Assembly: GCF_003339845.1 (NCBI RefSeq)
Contig: NZ_PPTR01000015.1
Coordinates: 27,068-91,067, forward strand
Length of the DNA stretch: 64,000 bases
Origin: Gordonibacter sp. 28C
Lineage (GTDB): Bacteria; Actinomycetota; Coriobacteriia; Coriobacteriales; Eggerthellaceae
Direction: 5' to 3'
In this document: positions 44,349 through 53,067 of the stretch, in pieces
How positions within the stretch are numbered: the first letter of the stretch is position 1
Layout: each line of letters starts with the position of its first letter
Made by a program: the position numbers and the translations under genes
The notes under the pieces: generated by a model
Told to the model about the DNA's origin: nothing
Database searches by the model: none
The model's input: the letters and a program-made list of their open reading frames with translations, nothing else

Positions 44349-44930
44349 ATGAAGTACGAGGAACTGAAGGAGCAGGTCAAGGCGGTGCCCGCCTCGCAGG
44401 CGAAAGACTACCGCGAGCTGCTTTCCCTGGCGAGCATCGCCGGCGACGTGTGGCCCCAATTCAAGAAGCACCTCGAGCAGGCACAGGACTGCCGATGCTT
44501 CTTCAAGTCCATCTACGACGATGACGCATGTCGTTTCGAGAACGCCTGGGCGTACTGGGCGAAGATGAACAAGGAGCTGTGGGCCGACCGCTTCGAGGCG
44601 GAGCGCGCGCTGAGGAACGTGACGCTGGACAACAAGGGCGTTTTCCTCAAGGGGGGCGGCAACGAGCTGCTCATTCCGCTTTCCGGCCGCAGCCATGCGG
44701 CGAGCATCTACCTGTTCCGCGAGAACGGCTTCAACGAGAAGGCCGCGGAGTTCTACGGCGCCATCAACGGCTCGTTCACGTGCGCGGGCATCGAGCTCGA
44801 GGGCGCGTTCGACGTGTACCGCGCGCACCGTGCGCTCATCTTCGAGCGTTGGGAGATCGACCAGCTGAAGCGCCGCGCCGACGGCAAGGGCCAGATCCGC
44901 ACGGGATGCGACTGCTCGACTCCCTGGTAG
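44349..44930 (+). CDS. Uncharacterised 193-residue protein at the end of the MoxR-VWA cluster
   Basis: Soluble, mixed helix/strand, no signal peptide. Visible features are three scattered Cys in the first half (including DCRCFF), and a C-terminal CDC motif (TGCDCSTPW). Start ATG follows GAAGGAGTGAGAGCC. Not recognised; it may belong to the operon, 89 nt after the methyltransferase. Confidence 0.55.
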   Translation: MKYEELKEQVKAVPASQAKDYRELLSLASIAGDVWPQFKKHLEQAQDCRCFFKSIYDDDACRFENAWAYWAKMNKELWADRFEAERALRNVTLDNKGVFLKGGGNELLIPLSGRSHAASIYLFRENGFNEKAAEFYGAINGSFTCAGIELEGAFDVYRAHRALIFERWEIDQLKRRADGKGQIRTGCDCSTPW

Positions 44931-44965
44931 GGGCGGTTGTCGCGTCGGGCGGACTCGGGCGTCGA

Positions 44966-45104
44966 CCGTAGGGGCGGGTTGTTGCCCGCCCGGCGCGATA
45001 CGATGCGGCGCAGGCGAACATGCGGCGAGCGCACGCGGGCGGTTTGGAGCCGTATCGTGCGCTCGCCGCATTGTTTTCGGCGTGGAGCGTCGCCGCCCCT
45101 ACGG
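44966..45104. repeat. Family A structured repeat, copy 3
   Basis: CCGTAGGGGCGGGTTGTTGC left, CGCCCCTACGG inverted at the right end, with an inner pair ATGCGGCGAGCGCAC (45018) and GTGCGCTCGCCGCAT (45057). 139 bp, the same length as copy 1. Lies between convergent genes. Confidence 0.7.
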
Positions 45105-45107
45105 CGG

Positions 45108-45578
45108 CTAGCTCGTTTTCGTGGGTTTCTTTTCCGATTTTGCCTTTTTCGGGCGCCCCGCCTTCGGCTTCTCGCGCAGGCGCGCGTCCACGCTGTAGCG
45201 CGTGATGAACGAGTCGCGCCCCTTGCGAAAGCCTTTGAGCAGGCCGGCTTTGAGCATTTGGGACACGCGCGCTCGCGACACGCCCAAGAGCTCCGCCGCC
45301 TCCGATGCCGTCACGGCGGGGACGGTGTCGAGGCTTGCCTCGATGGCCACGAGCAGAATGCGGCCGCCTTCGCGTAGCGGCTCGTGGCCGAGCGTCGCTT
45401 CGGGGATATCCTCGCCGTTCATGAGGCGATGCTCGATTTCAAGTTTGAGCCAATCGGCTGCCATCTCCGTGGCTTCCGCCACGTCGGCCCCTTGGGTTCC
45501 CCCGTTGAAATCGAACGGGAACGCGAGAATCCAGCCGTCCTCTTCTTTGAATAGCTCGAATTCGTACACGTACAGCAT
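45108..45578 (-). CDS. hicB: HicB-like antitoxin with C-terminal HTH
   Basis: 156 residues. N-terminal HicB fold (YEFELFKEEDGWILAFPFDF, DVAEATEMAADWLKLEIEHR), then a helix-turn-helix (VTASEAAELLGVSRARVSQM) and a Lys-rich tail. It neutralises the HicA RNase and represses the operon through the HTH. Longer than minimal HicB because of the HTH and tail. Downstream of hicA by 32 nt on the same strand. Confidence 0.8.
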   Translation of the reverse strand: MLYVYEFELFKEEDGWILAFPFDFNGGTQGADVAEATEMAADWLKLEIEHRLMNGEDIPEATLGHEPLREGGRILLVAIEASLDTVPAVTASEAAELLGVSRARVSQMLKAGLLKGFRKGRDSFITRYSVDARLREKPKAGRPKKAKSEKKPTKTS

Positions 45579-45610
45579 GCCTGATTCCTTTCACCCGCAC
45601 GAAGGGGAGG

Positions 45611-45793
45611 TTAGCGTCGCCTTTCGATCCCCGCTTGTCTTCTGATCGCCCTTGCCATTCCCTCGCCAATTTCCCTGTGGCGCGGAATCGACGTCCGAAA
45701 GCCGGGTTTCTCAAACACCTCGTGGCCTGTGCCGCCGATGCTTCTCAATCCTTGGGCTTCGACCTCCCTGACGAGGTCGCGTCGCTTGACCAT
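45611..45793 (-). CDS. hicA: HicA-like mRNA interferase toxin
   Basis: 60 residues with the double-stranded RNA-binding-like fold of HicA: the motif GGTGHEVFEKPG contains the conserved GGxxH catalytic His, then SIPRHREIGEGMARAIRRQA matches the family end. Toxin first, antitoxin second, as in most hicAB loci. It would cut mRNA when HicB is lost. Promoter probably in the AT-rich stretch at 45805-45840. Confidence 0.85.
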   Translation of the reverse strand: MVKRRDLVREVEAQGLRSIGGTGHEVFEKPGFRTSIPRHREIGEGMARAIRRQAGIERRR

Positions 45794-45950
45794 GGCCGTC
45801 CTTTCAGTAAATTATAAACTGTAATTAAGAATTAATCAAGTCGATCGGCACTTGAGGTATGCGGTTTGCCGCAGCGTGGAAAACCGTTTGCCCCCCGGGG
45901 GCATAGCGTATAAGGCGGCCGCTTGCCGTGCGGGGGAGTTGCGCTTGTCC

Positions 45951-47666
45951 TTACGGGCGACGGCCGCGCTTCGCGGCCGCTGCGGCGAGCGTGACGCCGA
46001 TTGCGGCTGCGAGCGCTGCCCAGCGAGGCAGCGTGCCGAGGGCGTCGCCCGTCTCGGCAAGAGCCGGCTCTTCGGGTCCGTCTACGCTTGTCGGCGTTTC
46101 GGGCGAGCGCACGAGCTCGTTTTCCACTTCGTAGAAATAGGTGCGGCCGTTCTCGTCCACTTCGACGAAGAAGGGCTCGGCGGCGCGGTAGCCCGGCGGG
46201 GTGGTGGCCGGGTCCTCGCGCACCTCGTAGGTTCCGTAGGGCAGGGCGCCGCATGCGGCCGCGTCATGCAGGTCGGCGGTGGAGGCCCGGCCGTTCTCGT
46301 CGGTGACGATGCGGGCGACTACCTCGCCGGTCGAGACCAGCACCACGTCGAACGCCACGTCCGCCAGCGGCTTTCCCGGGGCGTCGGCGTTCTCGTCGCC
46401 GCCTGCGGGCGCGCCCCCGCTCGAGGAGCCGCCGCCCGTCCCGTCTGCGGAGCCGAACTTGAACAGCGCCACGTCGCCGCGCACCACCTGCTCGGCAACG
46501 ACAGGCGCGTGGAACACGGCCGCGCCCGCCGCGTCGGGCACGGCCTCGACGGGGCAAACGAACACCGAGGGATCGGGCGGCAGGTAGCCTGCGGGCGGCC
46601 GCACCTCGCGCACGACCACGGTGCCGAGCGGTAGGCCGCGCCCGCCGCGCCCGTCGGAAAAGAGGTTCTCTTCTCCGACCGTGGCGCGGCCCTGCTCGTC
46701 GGTGACGACGGTCCAAGAGCGGGTGGGGCGCACGCCCGCCGCGGACACCTCCGCGAGCGAGCCGAAGCGGTCCGCGTAGTGCTCGACGGCGAACACCGCA
46801 CCTGCCAGGCTCGCGTCGCCGAGGGGCACGGCGACGCCCGTTTCGCGATCGACTTTCGCCGCCATCACGTCGGCGGGGGCGAGCAGGGGCGCGTCCTCGA
46901 CGGTCAAGACGGGCACCGCGCCCGTGCGGCAGTGCTCGCGGGTCAGCTCGACGGGAAAGGCTCGCTCGTCGAGGACGAAGCCCGCGGGCGCCGCCTTCTC
47001 GCGCACCCAGTAGCGGCCGGGCGCCAGGGTCGCGGCCGAACGGGCGCGTCCCGTCTCATCGGTCGTCGCGTCGAGCACCTCGATCGTGCACGCCTCGTCG
47101 GCGTACACGCCGTACACTGCGCCGTCCAGGCGGTAGCAGCCGTTCTTTTCCGTGACGTCGGGCGCCGTGGATGTTTTGACCACCTCCACGGTGCCGGTCA
47201 GGTAGATCTTGAACCCGCCGACGTTCTGCGCGCCGAAGGGCGAATAGTGGTTCTCGTACATGCCGGCGCCCCGGCAGTCCACCGTGACGAGGTATCCTCC
47301 GTCGTCGGTCGGCTCGCCGACGAACGGGTAGGTTCCCGGCAGCGGCGTGCCGTAGATCGAGCCGGAGATACAGTAGCCCGTGGTTGTGATGCCGTACTGC
47401 GGGAACGACACGTCGAACACGTTGCCGCCCTCCGCTCCGTCGATATGCGCGTTGACGCACGCCACATAGCACGTGCCGGAGATGCTCTCGTCGGCCTCGG
47501 CGCGCGCGGTCCCGCACAGCGCAAGCGCCAGCGCGAGGGCGCACGCCGCGGCCAGCGCGCAAAGGGCACGCGCCGCGATCGGCGGGGAAGGGGAGCGGCG
47601 GTGGCATACGGCTTCGACAGCACCGGTTTCTCGTTGTTTGCGCGGCTGTACGTGCGACGGTTCCAC
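45951..47666 (-). CDS. Sortase-anchored surface protein with SpaA-type (Cna B) domains
   Basis: 571 residues. Signal peptide in residues about 30-56 (ALCALAAACALALALALCGT then ARAEA). An N-terminal Cys-containing domain (CYVACVNAHIDGAEGG), then three SpaA/Cna-B units recognised by their E-box ends (GRYWVREKAAPAGFVL, GTVVVREVRPPAGYLP, GTYEVREDPATTPPGY). The C-terminus has LAETG, a hydrophobic helix and KRGRRP, the sortase signal. Start GTG 47666 has GGAAAGGGGG. Likely a fimbrial tip or adhesin; the Lys-Glu isopeptide bonds of such domains are expected but not checked. No sortase gene adjacent. Confidence 0.85.
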   Translation of the reverse strand: MEPSHVQPRKQRETGAVEAVCHRRSPSPPIAARALCALAAACALALALALCGTARAEADESISGTCYVACVNAHIDGAEGGNVFDVSFPQYGITTTGYCISGSIYGTPLPGTYPFVGEPTDDGGYLVTVDCRGAGMYENHYSPFGAQNVGGFKIYLTGTVEVVKTSTAPDVTEKNGCYRLDGAVYGVYADEACTIEVLDATTDETGRARSAATLAPGRYWVREKAAPAGFVLDERAFPVELTREHCRTGAVPVLTVEDAPLLAPADVMAAKVDRETGVAVPLGDASLAGAVFAVEHYADRFGSLAEVSAAGVRPTRSWTVVTDEQGRATVGEENLFSDGRGGRGLPLGTVVVREVRPPAGYLPPDPSVFVCPVEAVPDAAGAAVFHAPVVAEQVVRGDVALFKFGSADGTGGGSSSGGAPAGGDENADAPGKPLADVAFDVVLVSTGEVVARIVTDENGRASTADLHDAAACGALPYGTYEVREDPATTPPGYRAAEPFFVEVDENGRTYFYEVENELVRSPETPTSVDGPEEPALAETGDALGTLPRWAALAAAIGVTLAAAAAKRGRRP

Positions 47667-47727
47667 GACGGCCCCCTTTCCGCTGGTCGTGCCGGGCCTG
47701 TCCCGGCCCCTCTATCCTAGCGCCGCG

Positions 47728-47844
47728 ACCTTGCATGCCGACCGTAATCCGACCGTGTCCGCGTCGCTCGAACCTTGCACGAACCTTGCACGGACGCCGT
47801 CCGAACCTTGCGCGTTTGGCGGCCTTCTGTCGCCTCGACCTTGC
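47728..47844. promoter_or_regulatory. Five ACCTTGC repeats spaced by exact multiples of 11 bp
   Basis: ACCTTGC begins at 47728, 47772, 47783, 47805 and 47838: gaps of 44, 11, 22 and 33. All copies therefore face the same side of the helix. They lie 60-180 bp upstream of the surface-protein start. On the gene's strand the repeat reads GCAAGGT within CAAGGTTCGT, which partly resembles LytTR-type sites. No regulator gene is adjacent. Confidence 0.65.
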
Positions 47845-47903
47845 ACCGCTCCATCACGGACGCGCCGCATGCCCCGTTTACGTGTTATTCGCCGCAAAAA
47901 CAC

Positions 47904-47942
47904 GCCACTAGGGTGGCACATGCTATTCAGCATAGCTATAAT
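47904..47942. promoter_or_regulatory. Clustered palindromes with a TATAAT element
   Basis: GCCAC-TAGG-GTGGC (47904-47917) and ATGCT-ATTC-AGCAT (47920-47933) stand side by side, followed by TATAAT (47937-47942). Possible operator and promoter reading right. The remaining gap to 48364 shows nothing else firm apart from TTATACA near 48235, a possible -10 for the Mo complex operon. Confidence 0.4.
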
Positions 47943-48364
47943 CAAATAGCCGATTCTATCTACTACTGGTTGGCATCGAACAACGGTTCAGATCGTGCGC
48001 GGTTCGATGACAACCAGCAGTCGATCGGAGCGGTCGGAGGAGCTGCAACGTCATTTCGCGCAGGGGGTGCGAACGTTTGTGCCGATGCTCGCGCAGGGGG
48101 TGGCGAACCGCCGAACGGCAGGATGCCCAGACGAGCGGTCGGCGCGGAAATCGCGATCCGATCAATTAATACCATCGGGCTTACCCGCTCGCGGAATTTA
48201 GAACTTCCGGTGTGATGTGGACGGAACGGGCGTTTTATACACTGGCGTGCATGATCCGCACGAGTGAGAGCGTTCGGGCCAAGCGGAGCTTCCGCGCATA
48301 ATCATGCGAACGGTACGACGGGTTCAAAGTAAGGTAAACGGACGAGAAGAAGAGGGGAAGGTAG

Positions 48365-51271
48365 ATGACGGAGATTTCCAAGACGTCGAGTGGTCTCAAG
48401 GGCCTTGTGTGCCCGGACACCGAGTCAACCGAGGTCGACATCCATCAAGACGGCGTCACGATGGTCAAGTCGCTCTGCTATTTCTGCCATGCTAACTGCG
48501 GCGTGCTCGCCTACGTCAAGGATGGCGACGTGATCAAGATCGAGGGCGATCCTGATTACTCGAACCATGGCGGGCTGTGCTGCCGCGGCACCAGCGCGCT
48601 GCTGCATGTCAACCACCCCGCCCGCATCAACCATGCGCTGAAGCGCGTGGGCGCCAAGGGCGAGGGCAAATGGGAGAAGGTGCCGTACGACCAGGCGATC
48701 CAAGAGGTCGCCGACCGGCTCAACCAGATCAAAGAGGAAAGCGGTGCCGAGGCCGTGGCCTCCGCGGGCGGTACGACGCGCACCGACGACTGGGCGCGCC
48801 GCCGCTTCCTGAACCAGTTCGGCACGCCGAACGGCTTCCACAACGCGCTTCTGTGCTGGATCCCCACGTTCATGGCCGAGACCTGCGTGGCCGGCTGGTC
48901 GCCGTTCGAGACCGACCTTGCCTCGGCACGGTGCCTGATCCTTTGGGGCATGAACCCGGGCGCCTCCACCTTGGGCGGCATGGACGGCTATACCGACCTG
49001 CAGAAGAACGGCCTCAAGATCGTGGTCGTGGACCCGCGTTACTCCGAAACGGCCTCCAAGGCCGACCTGTGGCTGCCCCTGCGTCCCGGCACCGACGCCG
49101 CGCTCGCGCTGGCCATGCTGCACACCATCATCTACGAGGGCCTGGTCAACTGGGAGTTCGTGGGCGAGTGGTGCGACGGTTTCGAGGAGCTGCAAGAGCA
49201 CGTGGCCGAGTACACGCCCGAGTGGGCCGCGCCCATCACGTGGCTCGATGCCGACCAGATCCGCCAGGCCGCCCGTCTGTACGCCATGAACACGCCCGGC
49301 TGCATCCAGTGGGGCTGCACGTGGGACCAGATCGGCCGCGCCTCCACCACCGGCAGCCACGCCATCGCCCTCATGCGCGCCGTCTGCGGCAACCTGGACG
49401 TTCCCGGCGGCGACGGCATGCCCGGCCCGGCTCTGAACTACCTCACCGACGAGGAGATGGAGCTCAACGAGTGCCTGCCCGAGGAGCAGAAGGCGAAGCA
49501 GATCGGCTCCAACAAGTTCAAGCTCACCTCCTGGCCCGGCTACCAGCTCATCTCCGACAACGCGAAGCGCACGTGGGGCAAGACCCTGCCCACCGAGTGG
49601 TTCTGCGAGGCTCACGGCCCCAGCGTGTTCAAGGCCATCCTCACGGGCGACCCGTACCAGGTGCGCGCGCTCATCGTGAACGCCACGAACCCCATCAACT
49701 CCTACGGCGACGCCAAGATGACGCTCGCTGCGTTGAAGAAGTGCGAGTTCTTGGTGGTCGTCGATTATTGGATGACCCCCACGGCGCTGTTCGCGGACTA
49801 CGTGTTCCCGGCCGCCGGCGCCCTCGAGCGTCCCACCATCGTCACCCACTACGGCGCCACCGACTCCATCATGGGCGGTCGACGCGCCATGCAGCCCAAG
49901 TACGATCGCCACACCGACATGACGTTCTGGCGCAAGCTGGGTTTGGCGTGCGGGCAGGATCCTGCCAACTGGCCGTGGGAGACCGAGGAAGAAGCCTATT
50001 TCCACATCCTGCAGCCCTTGGGCCTTCCCGGCGTGGAGAGCTACAACGACTTCGTCGACTTCTACCGCATGTACTATCCGCCGCTGCACCAGAACAAGTT
50101 CAAGACCAACGGCGGCTTCTGGACGCCTTCGGGCAAGGTGGAGTGCAACTCCACCATCCTGCGCGAGCTCGGCTACCCCGGCATGCCCACCTACATCGGC
50201 TGCATCGAGAACGAGATCGACACGCCGGAGATCGCTGAAGAGTATCCCATCGTGCTCACCACGGGCGGCGGCTTCATGCCGTACCACCACTCCGAGCACT
50301 TCCAGATGCAGGGCATCCGCTACCTGTATCCCGATCCGTACTTCTCCATCAACCCGGAGTTGGCCGAGAAGCTGAACATCGCCTATGGCGACTGGTGCTG
50401 GATCGAGACGCGTCGCGGCCGCATCAAGATGCGCGCCAACGTGGAGCCCGAGGTGCATCCCAACGTGGTGTTCGCGCCGCGCGGTTGGTGGTTCCCCGAG
50501 CGCGACGGCTCGGCCGACCTGGACAACCCCTTCGGCTGCCTCGAGTCCAACGTCAACGTGCTGACCTCTGTCGACGACGAGCACTGCGATCCGATGGGCG
50601 GCTCGTGGGCCAACCGCGGCCTCATGTGCAAGGTGTACAAGTGCGGCGAGTACGACAAGGAGTACAAGAAGGAGGACACCCAGTTCTCCATTCCGGGCTC
50701 CTCGTCCGAGCCGGGCGTCACGGTCATGCCGAGCGACCAGAAGCTCGCTCGCGAGCCCATCCCGTTCGAGAAGCCGCAGCCGACCGAGGCCGTGCCGGAG
50801 GGCTACGAGTGGGTGTGGCAGAACAACGCGCTGTACCAGAAGGACACGCACTTCCGTCTGGACGAGTCGGGCTGGCTTATCAACCCGCGCACGAAGGGTT
50901 ACTACGACGCCCACACCGGCTGGCGCTACGATGCCGCCAACGAGTGCCTGGTGGACGACGAAACCGGCAAGATGTACACGATGGATCGCGAGGAGATCGT
51001 GTTCGTGGCCGGCGTGCGCTGCTACCCCGGCGAGGCCGCCGCTCCGTTCGAGGTTCCCGAGAACCTTACTTGGAACAGCGACAAGGGCTACGTGACCTTG
51101 GGCGACCTTCCCTATGTGTACGATCCGAACAGCGGTTGGCTGCTGGATCCCGAGACCGGCGCGTTCCACGATGCCAACTACGGTTGGTTGTACGACGCGG
51201 CCACCGGCCACTTGGTCGACGAATCAACGGGCAAGCATTACGACATGTCGTATGCTCCCGTCGAAGAATAG
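48365..51271 (+). CDS. Molybdopterin oxidoreductase catalytic subunit with C-terminal OCRE-like aromatic repeats
   Basis: 968 residues. Residues 1-760 form the DMSO reductase-family core: CYFCHANC...GGLCCRG is a complete 4Fe-4S site, then RPGTDAALALAM, the PTALFADYVFPAAGALERPT segment, and the terminal cofactor domain ending MCKVYKC as in acetylene hydratase-like members. After a linker, residues about 813-968 are an extra domain of aromatic octamer-like repeats (YYDAHTGWRYDAANE, VYDPNSGWLLDPETG, WLYDAATGHLVDESTGK), resembling the eukaryotic OCRE domain. No Tat signal, so the active site should face the cytoplasm although the partner at 51878 is a membrane anchor. Start ATG 48365 after GGGGAAGGT. 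Electron acceptor unknown. Confidence 0.85.
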   Translation: MTEISKTSSGLKGLVCPDTESTEVDIHQDGVTMVKSLCYFCHANCGVLAYVKDGDVIKIEGDPDYSNHGGLCCRGTSALLHVNHPARINHALKRVGAKGEGKWEKVPYDQAIQEVADRLNQIKEESGAEAVASAGGTTRTDDWARRRFLNQFGTPNGFHNALLCWIPTFMAETCVAGWSPFETDLASARCLILWGMNPGASTLGGMDGYTDLQKNGLKIVVVDPRYSETASKADLWLPLRPGTDAALALAMLHTIIYEGLVNWEFVGEWCDGFEELQEHVAEYTPEWAAPITWLDADQIRQAARLYAMNTPGCIQWGCTWDQIGRASTTGSHAIALMRAVCGNLDVPGGDGMPGPALNYLTDEEMELNECLPEEQKAKQIGSNKFKLTSWPGYQLISDNAKRTWGKTLPTEWFCEAHGPSVFKAILTGDPYQVRALIVNATNPINSYGDAKMTLAALKKCEFLVVVDYWMTPTALFADYVFPAAGALERPTIVTHYGATDSIMGGRRAMQPKYDRHTDMTFWRKLGLACGQDPANWPWETEEEAYFHILQPLGLPGVESYNDFVDFYRMYYPPLHQNKFKTNGGFWTPSGKVECNSTILRELGYPGMPTYIGCIENEIDTPEIAEEYPIVLTTGGGFMPYHHSEHFQMQGIRYLYPDPYFSINPELAEKLNIAYGDWCWIETRRGRIKMRANVEPEVHPNVVFAPRGWWFPERDGSADLDNPFGCLESNVNVLTSVDDEHCDPMGGSWANRGLMCKVYKCGEYDKEYKKEDTQFSIPGSSSEPGVTVMPSDQKLAREPIPFEKPQPTEAVPEGYEWVWQNNALYQKDTHFRLDESGWLINPRTKGYYDAHTGWRYDAANECLVDDETGKMYTMDREEIVFVAGVRCYPGEAAAPFEVPENLTWNSDKGYVTLGDLPYVYDPNSGWLLDPETGAFHDANYGWLYDAATGHLVDESTGKHYDMSYAPVEE

Positions 51272-51299
51272 CCACCGAGTAGGAAGAAAGGATAGATAA

Positions 51300-51878
51300 A
51301 TGACTCGTTACGTCATGGTCATCGATCAGCGTCGTTGCATCGGCTGTCACTCCTGCACGGTTGCTTGTCGCACGTGGAACAAGCTTCCACTTGACATCGT
51401 TTACAACCCCGTGGTCACCGAGGGTGCCCAGGGCACGTGGCCGAACGTCCACAAGAGCTGGCAGCCGTTGCTGTGCATGCACTGCGAGAACCCCGAGTGC
51501 GTTCCCTGCTGCCCGTCCGGCGCGAGCCAGCAGGACGAGGACGGCACCGTATGGGTTGACCCCCAGAAGTGCCTGTCGTGCAAGGTGTGCGTGAACGCCT
51601 GCCCGTACGGCATGCGCGATGCCTCCCATCTGGAGGACCGCATGCACCGCTTTGTGCGCAAGTGCACGTTCTGCCGCGACAAGCGCCAGCTGGACCCCTC
51701 CGCTCAGCCGTACTGCGTGCTGACCTGCCATCAGAAGGCCCGTATCTTCGGCGATCTGGACGATCCGGACAGCGAAGTGTCCAAGCTCATCGGCTCCGTG
51801 AAGACCGAGCGCCTCTTCGAGGAATTCGGCACCGATCCGCAGATCTACTATATTCCTGAGTTGGGAGGTAAGGCATAA
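51300..51878 (+). CDS. DmsB-like 4Fe-4S electron-transfer subunit
   Basis: 192 residues with four 4Fe-4S motifs: CIGCHSCTVAC, CMHCENPECVPCCP, CLSCKVCVNACPYG, and CTFCRDKRQ with CVLTC. This is the standard wiring subunit of membrane-bound Mo complexes, linking the NrfD anchor to the catalytic subunit. The stop codon overlaps the next start by 1 nt. Confidence 0.9.
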   Translation: MTRYVMVIDQRRCIGCHSCTVACRTWNKLPLDIVYNPVVTEGAQGTWPNVHKSWQPLLCMHCENPECVPCCPSGASQQDEDGTVWVDPQKCLSCKVCVNACPYGMRDASHLEDRMHRFVRKCTFCRDKRQLDPSAQPYCVLTCHQKARIFGDLDDPDSEVSKLIGSVKTERLFEEFGTDPQIYYIPELGGKA

Positions 51879-52858
51879 TGAAGCATCATTACTGGGAGCC
51901 GCCTATCGCCCTGTACCTGTTCCTGGGCGGTTTGGCGGGCGGCATTCTGTTCTTGGCCGCTATCTTCAACAGCTTCGTGGTTCCGGGCTATGCCGAGGTG
52001 TTCGCGCTTCCCGTGCTCGTGTCGCTGGCCTGCGTGGCCGTGGGCTGCGTGTTCCTCGTCATCGACCTCGGTCAGCCGGGCGTGTTCTGGCGCGTGTGGA
52101 CCACGTCGAAGTCCATCATCAAGTGGGGCGCGACGTTCCTGGTCATCGCCGCGGTGTTCGCCCTGCTGTTCTTCCTGGCGTTCATCGGCGACGCGTGGCC
52201 CGTATTCGCCGGCATGTCCGACTTCCTGAAGCCCGCCGCCGACTTCTTCCTGATTGTGGCTGGGTTCTTCGGCCTGTGCATCATGATGTACACCGGCATC
52301 ATGCTGTCCACCCTGAAGGCGCATGCGTTCTGGGCCACCCCGGCGCTGCCCGTGCTGTTCACCATCTCGGCCATCTCGACGGGCTGCGCGGCCATCGTGC
52401 TGTCCATCGGCGGCTGGCCGGCCGTCATCTCGCTGGAGAGCCTGGTCGTGTCCGAGATCGTGCTGGAGATCCTGCACGTGGTGGACATCGTCCTGGTCGT
52501 GGCCGAGCTCATCGTGCTGCTGACGATGGTTCTGTCCTTCGCGGGCGCCGGCAACGTGACCGCCAAGGCGGCCGCCCGCCGCTGGGTGCGCGGTTCCTAC
52601 GCGGGCCTGTTCTGGGTCGGCATGGTGGGCCTGGGCCTGGTCGTTCCGCTGGTCATGTACATCGGCGGTGGCCATTCCGCCGCGGCCACGCTCGTGGCTC
52701 CCATCCTGGTTCTGTGCGGCGGCTGCCTGCTGCGCTTCATGGTGGTCAACACCGACGATCGCGCCGAGATCCCGGGCGAGAACCGCTACTACAACCGCGT
52801 TGCGAAGAACGACGCGGAGTTCATCACCAAGTGGACGTACGGCGACAACCAGTTCTAA
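51878..52858 (+). CDS. NrfD/PsrC-type membrane anchor subunit
   Basis: 326 residues with about nine membrane helices. PPIALYLFLGGLAGGILFLA at the start is the NrfD signature, including the Gly-Gly turn at the quinol site; IDLGQPGVFWRVW is another family mark. No haem ligands are needed in this class. It would exchange electrons with menaquinone and pass them to the FeS subunit. Complex layout (Mo, FeS, NrfD) is that of DMSO/polysulfide reductases. Confidence 0.9.
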   Translation: MKHHYWEPPIALYLFLGGLAGGILFLAAIFNSFVVPGYAEVFALPVLVSLACVAVGCVFLVIDLGQPGVFWRVWTTSKSIIKWGATFLVIAAVFALLFFLAFIGDAWPVFAGMSDFLKPAADFFLIVAGFFGLCIMMYTGIMLSTLKAHAFWATPALPVLFTISAISTGCAAIVLSIGGWPAVISLESLVVSEIVLEILHVVDIVLVVAELIVLLTMVLSFAGAGNVTAKAAARRWVRGSYAGLFWVGMVGLGLVVPLVMYIGGGHSAAATLVAPILVLCGGCLLRFMVVNTDDRAEIPGENRYYNRVAKNDAEFITKWTYGDNQF

Positions 52859-52962
52859 GGTTCGAGGTTCGACGGGCTGCGGGCTTCGAATGAGACTCGC
52901 AGCTCATGCGACGGAGCCCGGCGTTCGCGCCGGGCTCTCGCCGCTTGTACGGCGCACCGCCC

Positions 52963-52998
52963 GCGGGCAGGCGCTTCGACAAGGAAGCGCCTGCCCGC
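52963..52998 (+). terminator. Hairpin before the CCG-domain gene
   Basis: Perfect 15-bp stem (52963-52977 with 52984-52998), loop GACAAG, no T run, in the 209-bp gap after the NrfD gene. Partial terminator or processing site. Confidence 0.55.
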
Positions 52999-53067
52999 GC
53001 GTGATGCGCGCGACGATCGCGCGCGGCTGGAGAAGCCGCGCGATCCAGGGAAGGCAAGAGGACTCTC

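Noticed and set aside
47728..47844. ACCTTGC array as a CRISPR array
   Set aside because: The unit is only 7-10 bp, spacing is 11-44 bp, and no cas genes are near.
47914..47930. TGGCAC as a third sigma-54 promoter
   Set aside because: No GC-containing -12 element at the required spacing (ATTC stands where TTGC is needed).
48425..51211. Long minus-strand frame (928 codons) opposite the third Mo enzyme
   Set aside because: Same reason: shadow frame, His/Val/Gly-rich, no recognisable domain.
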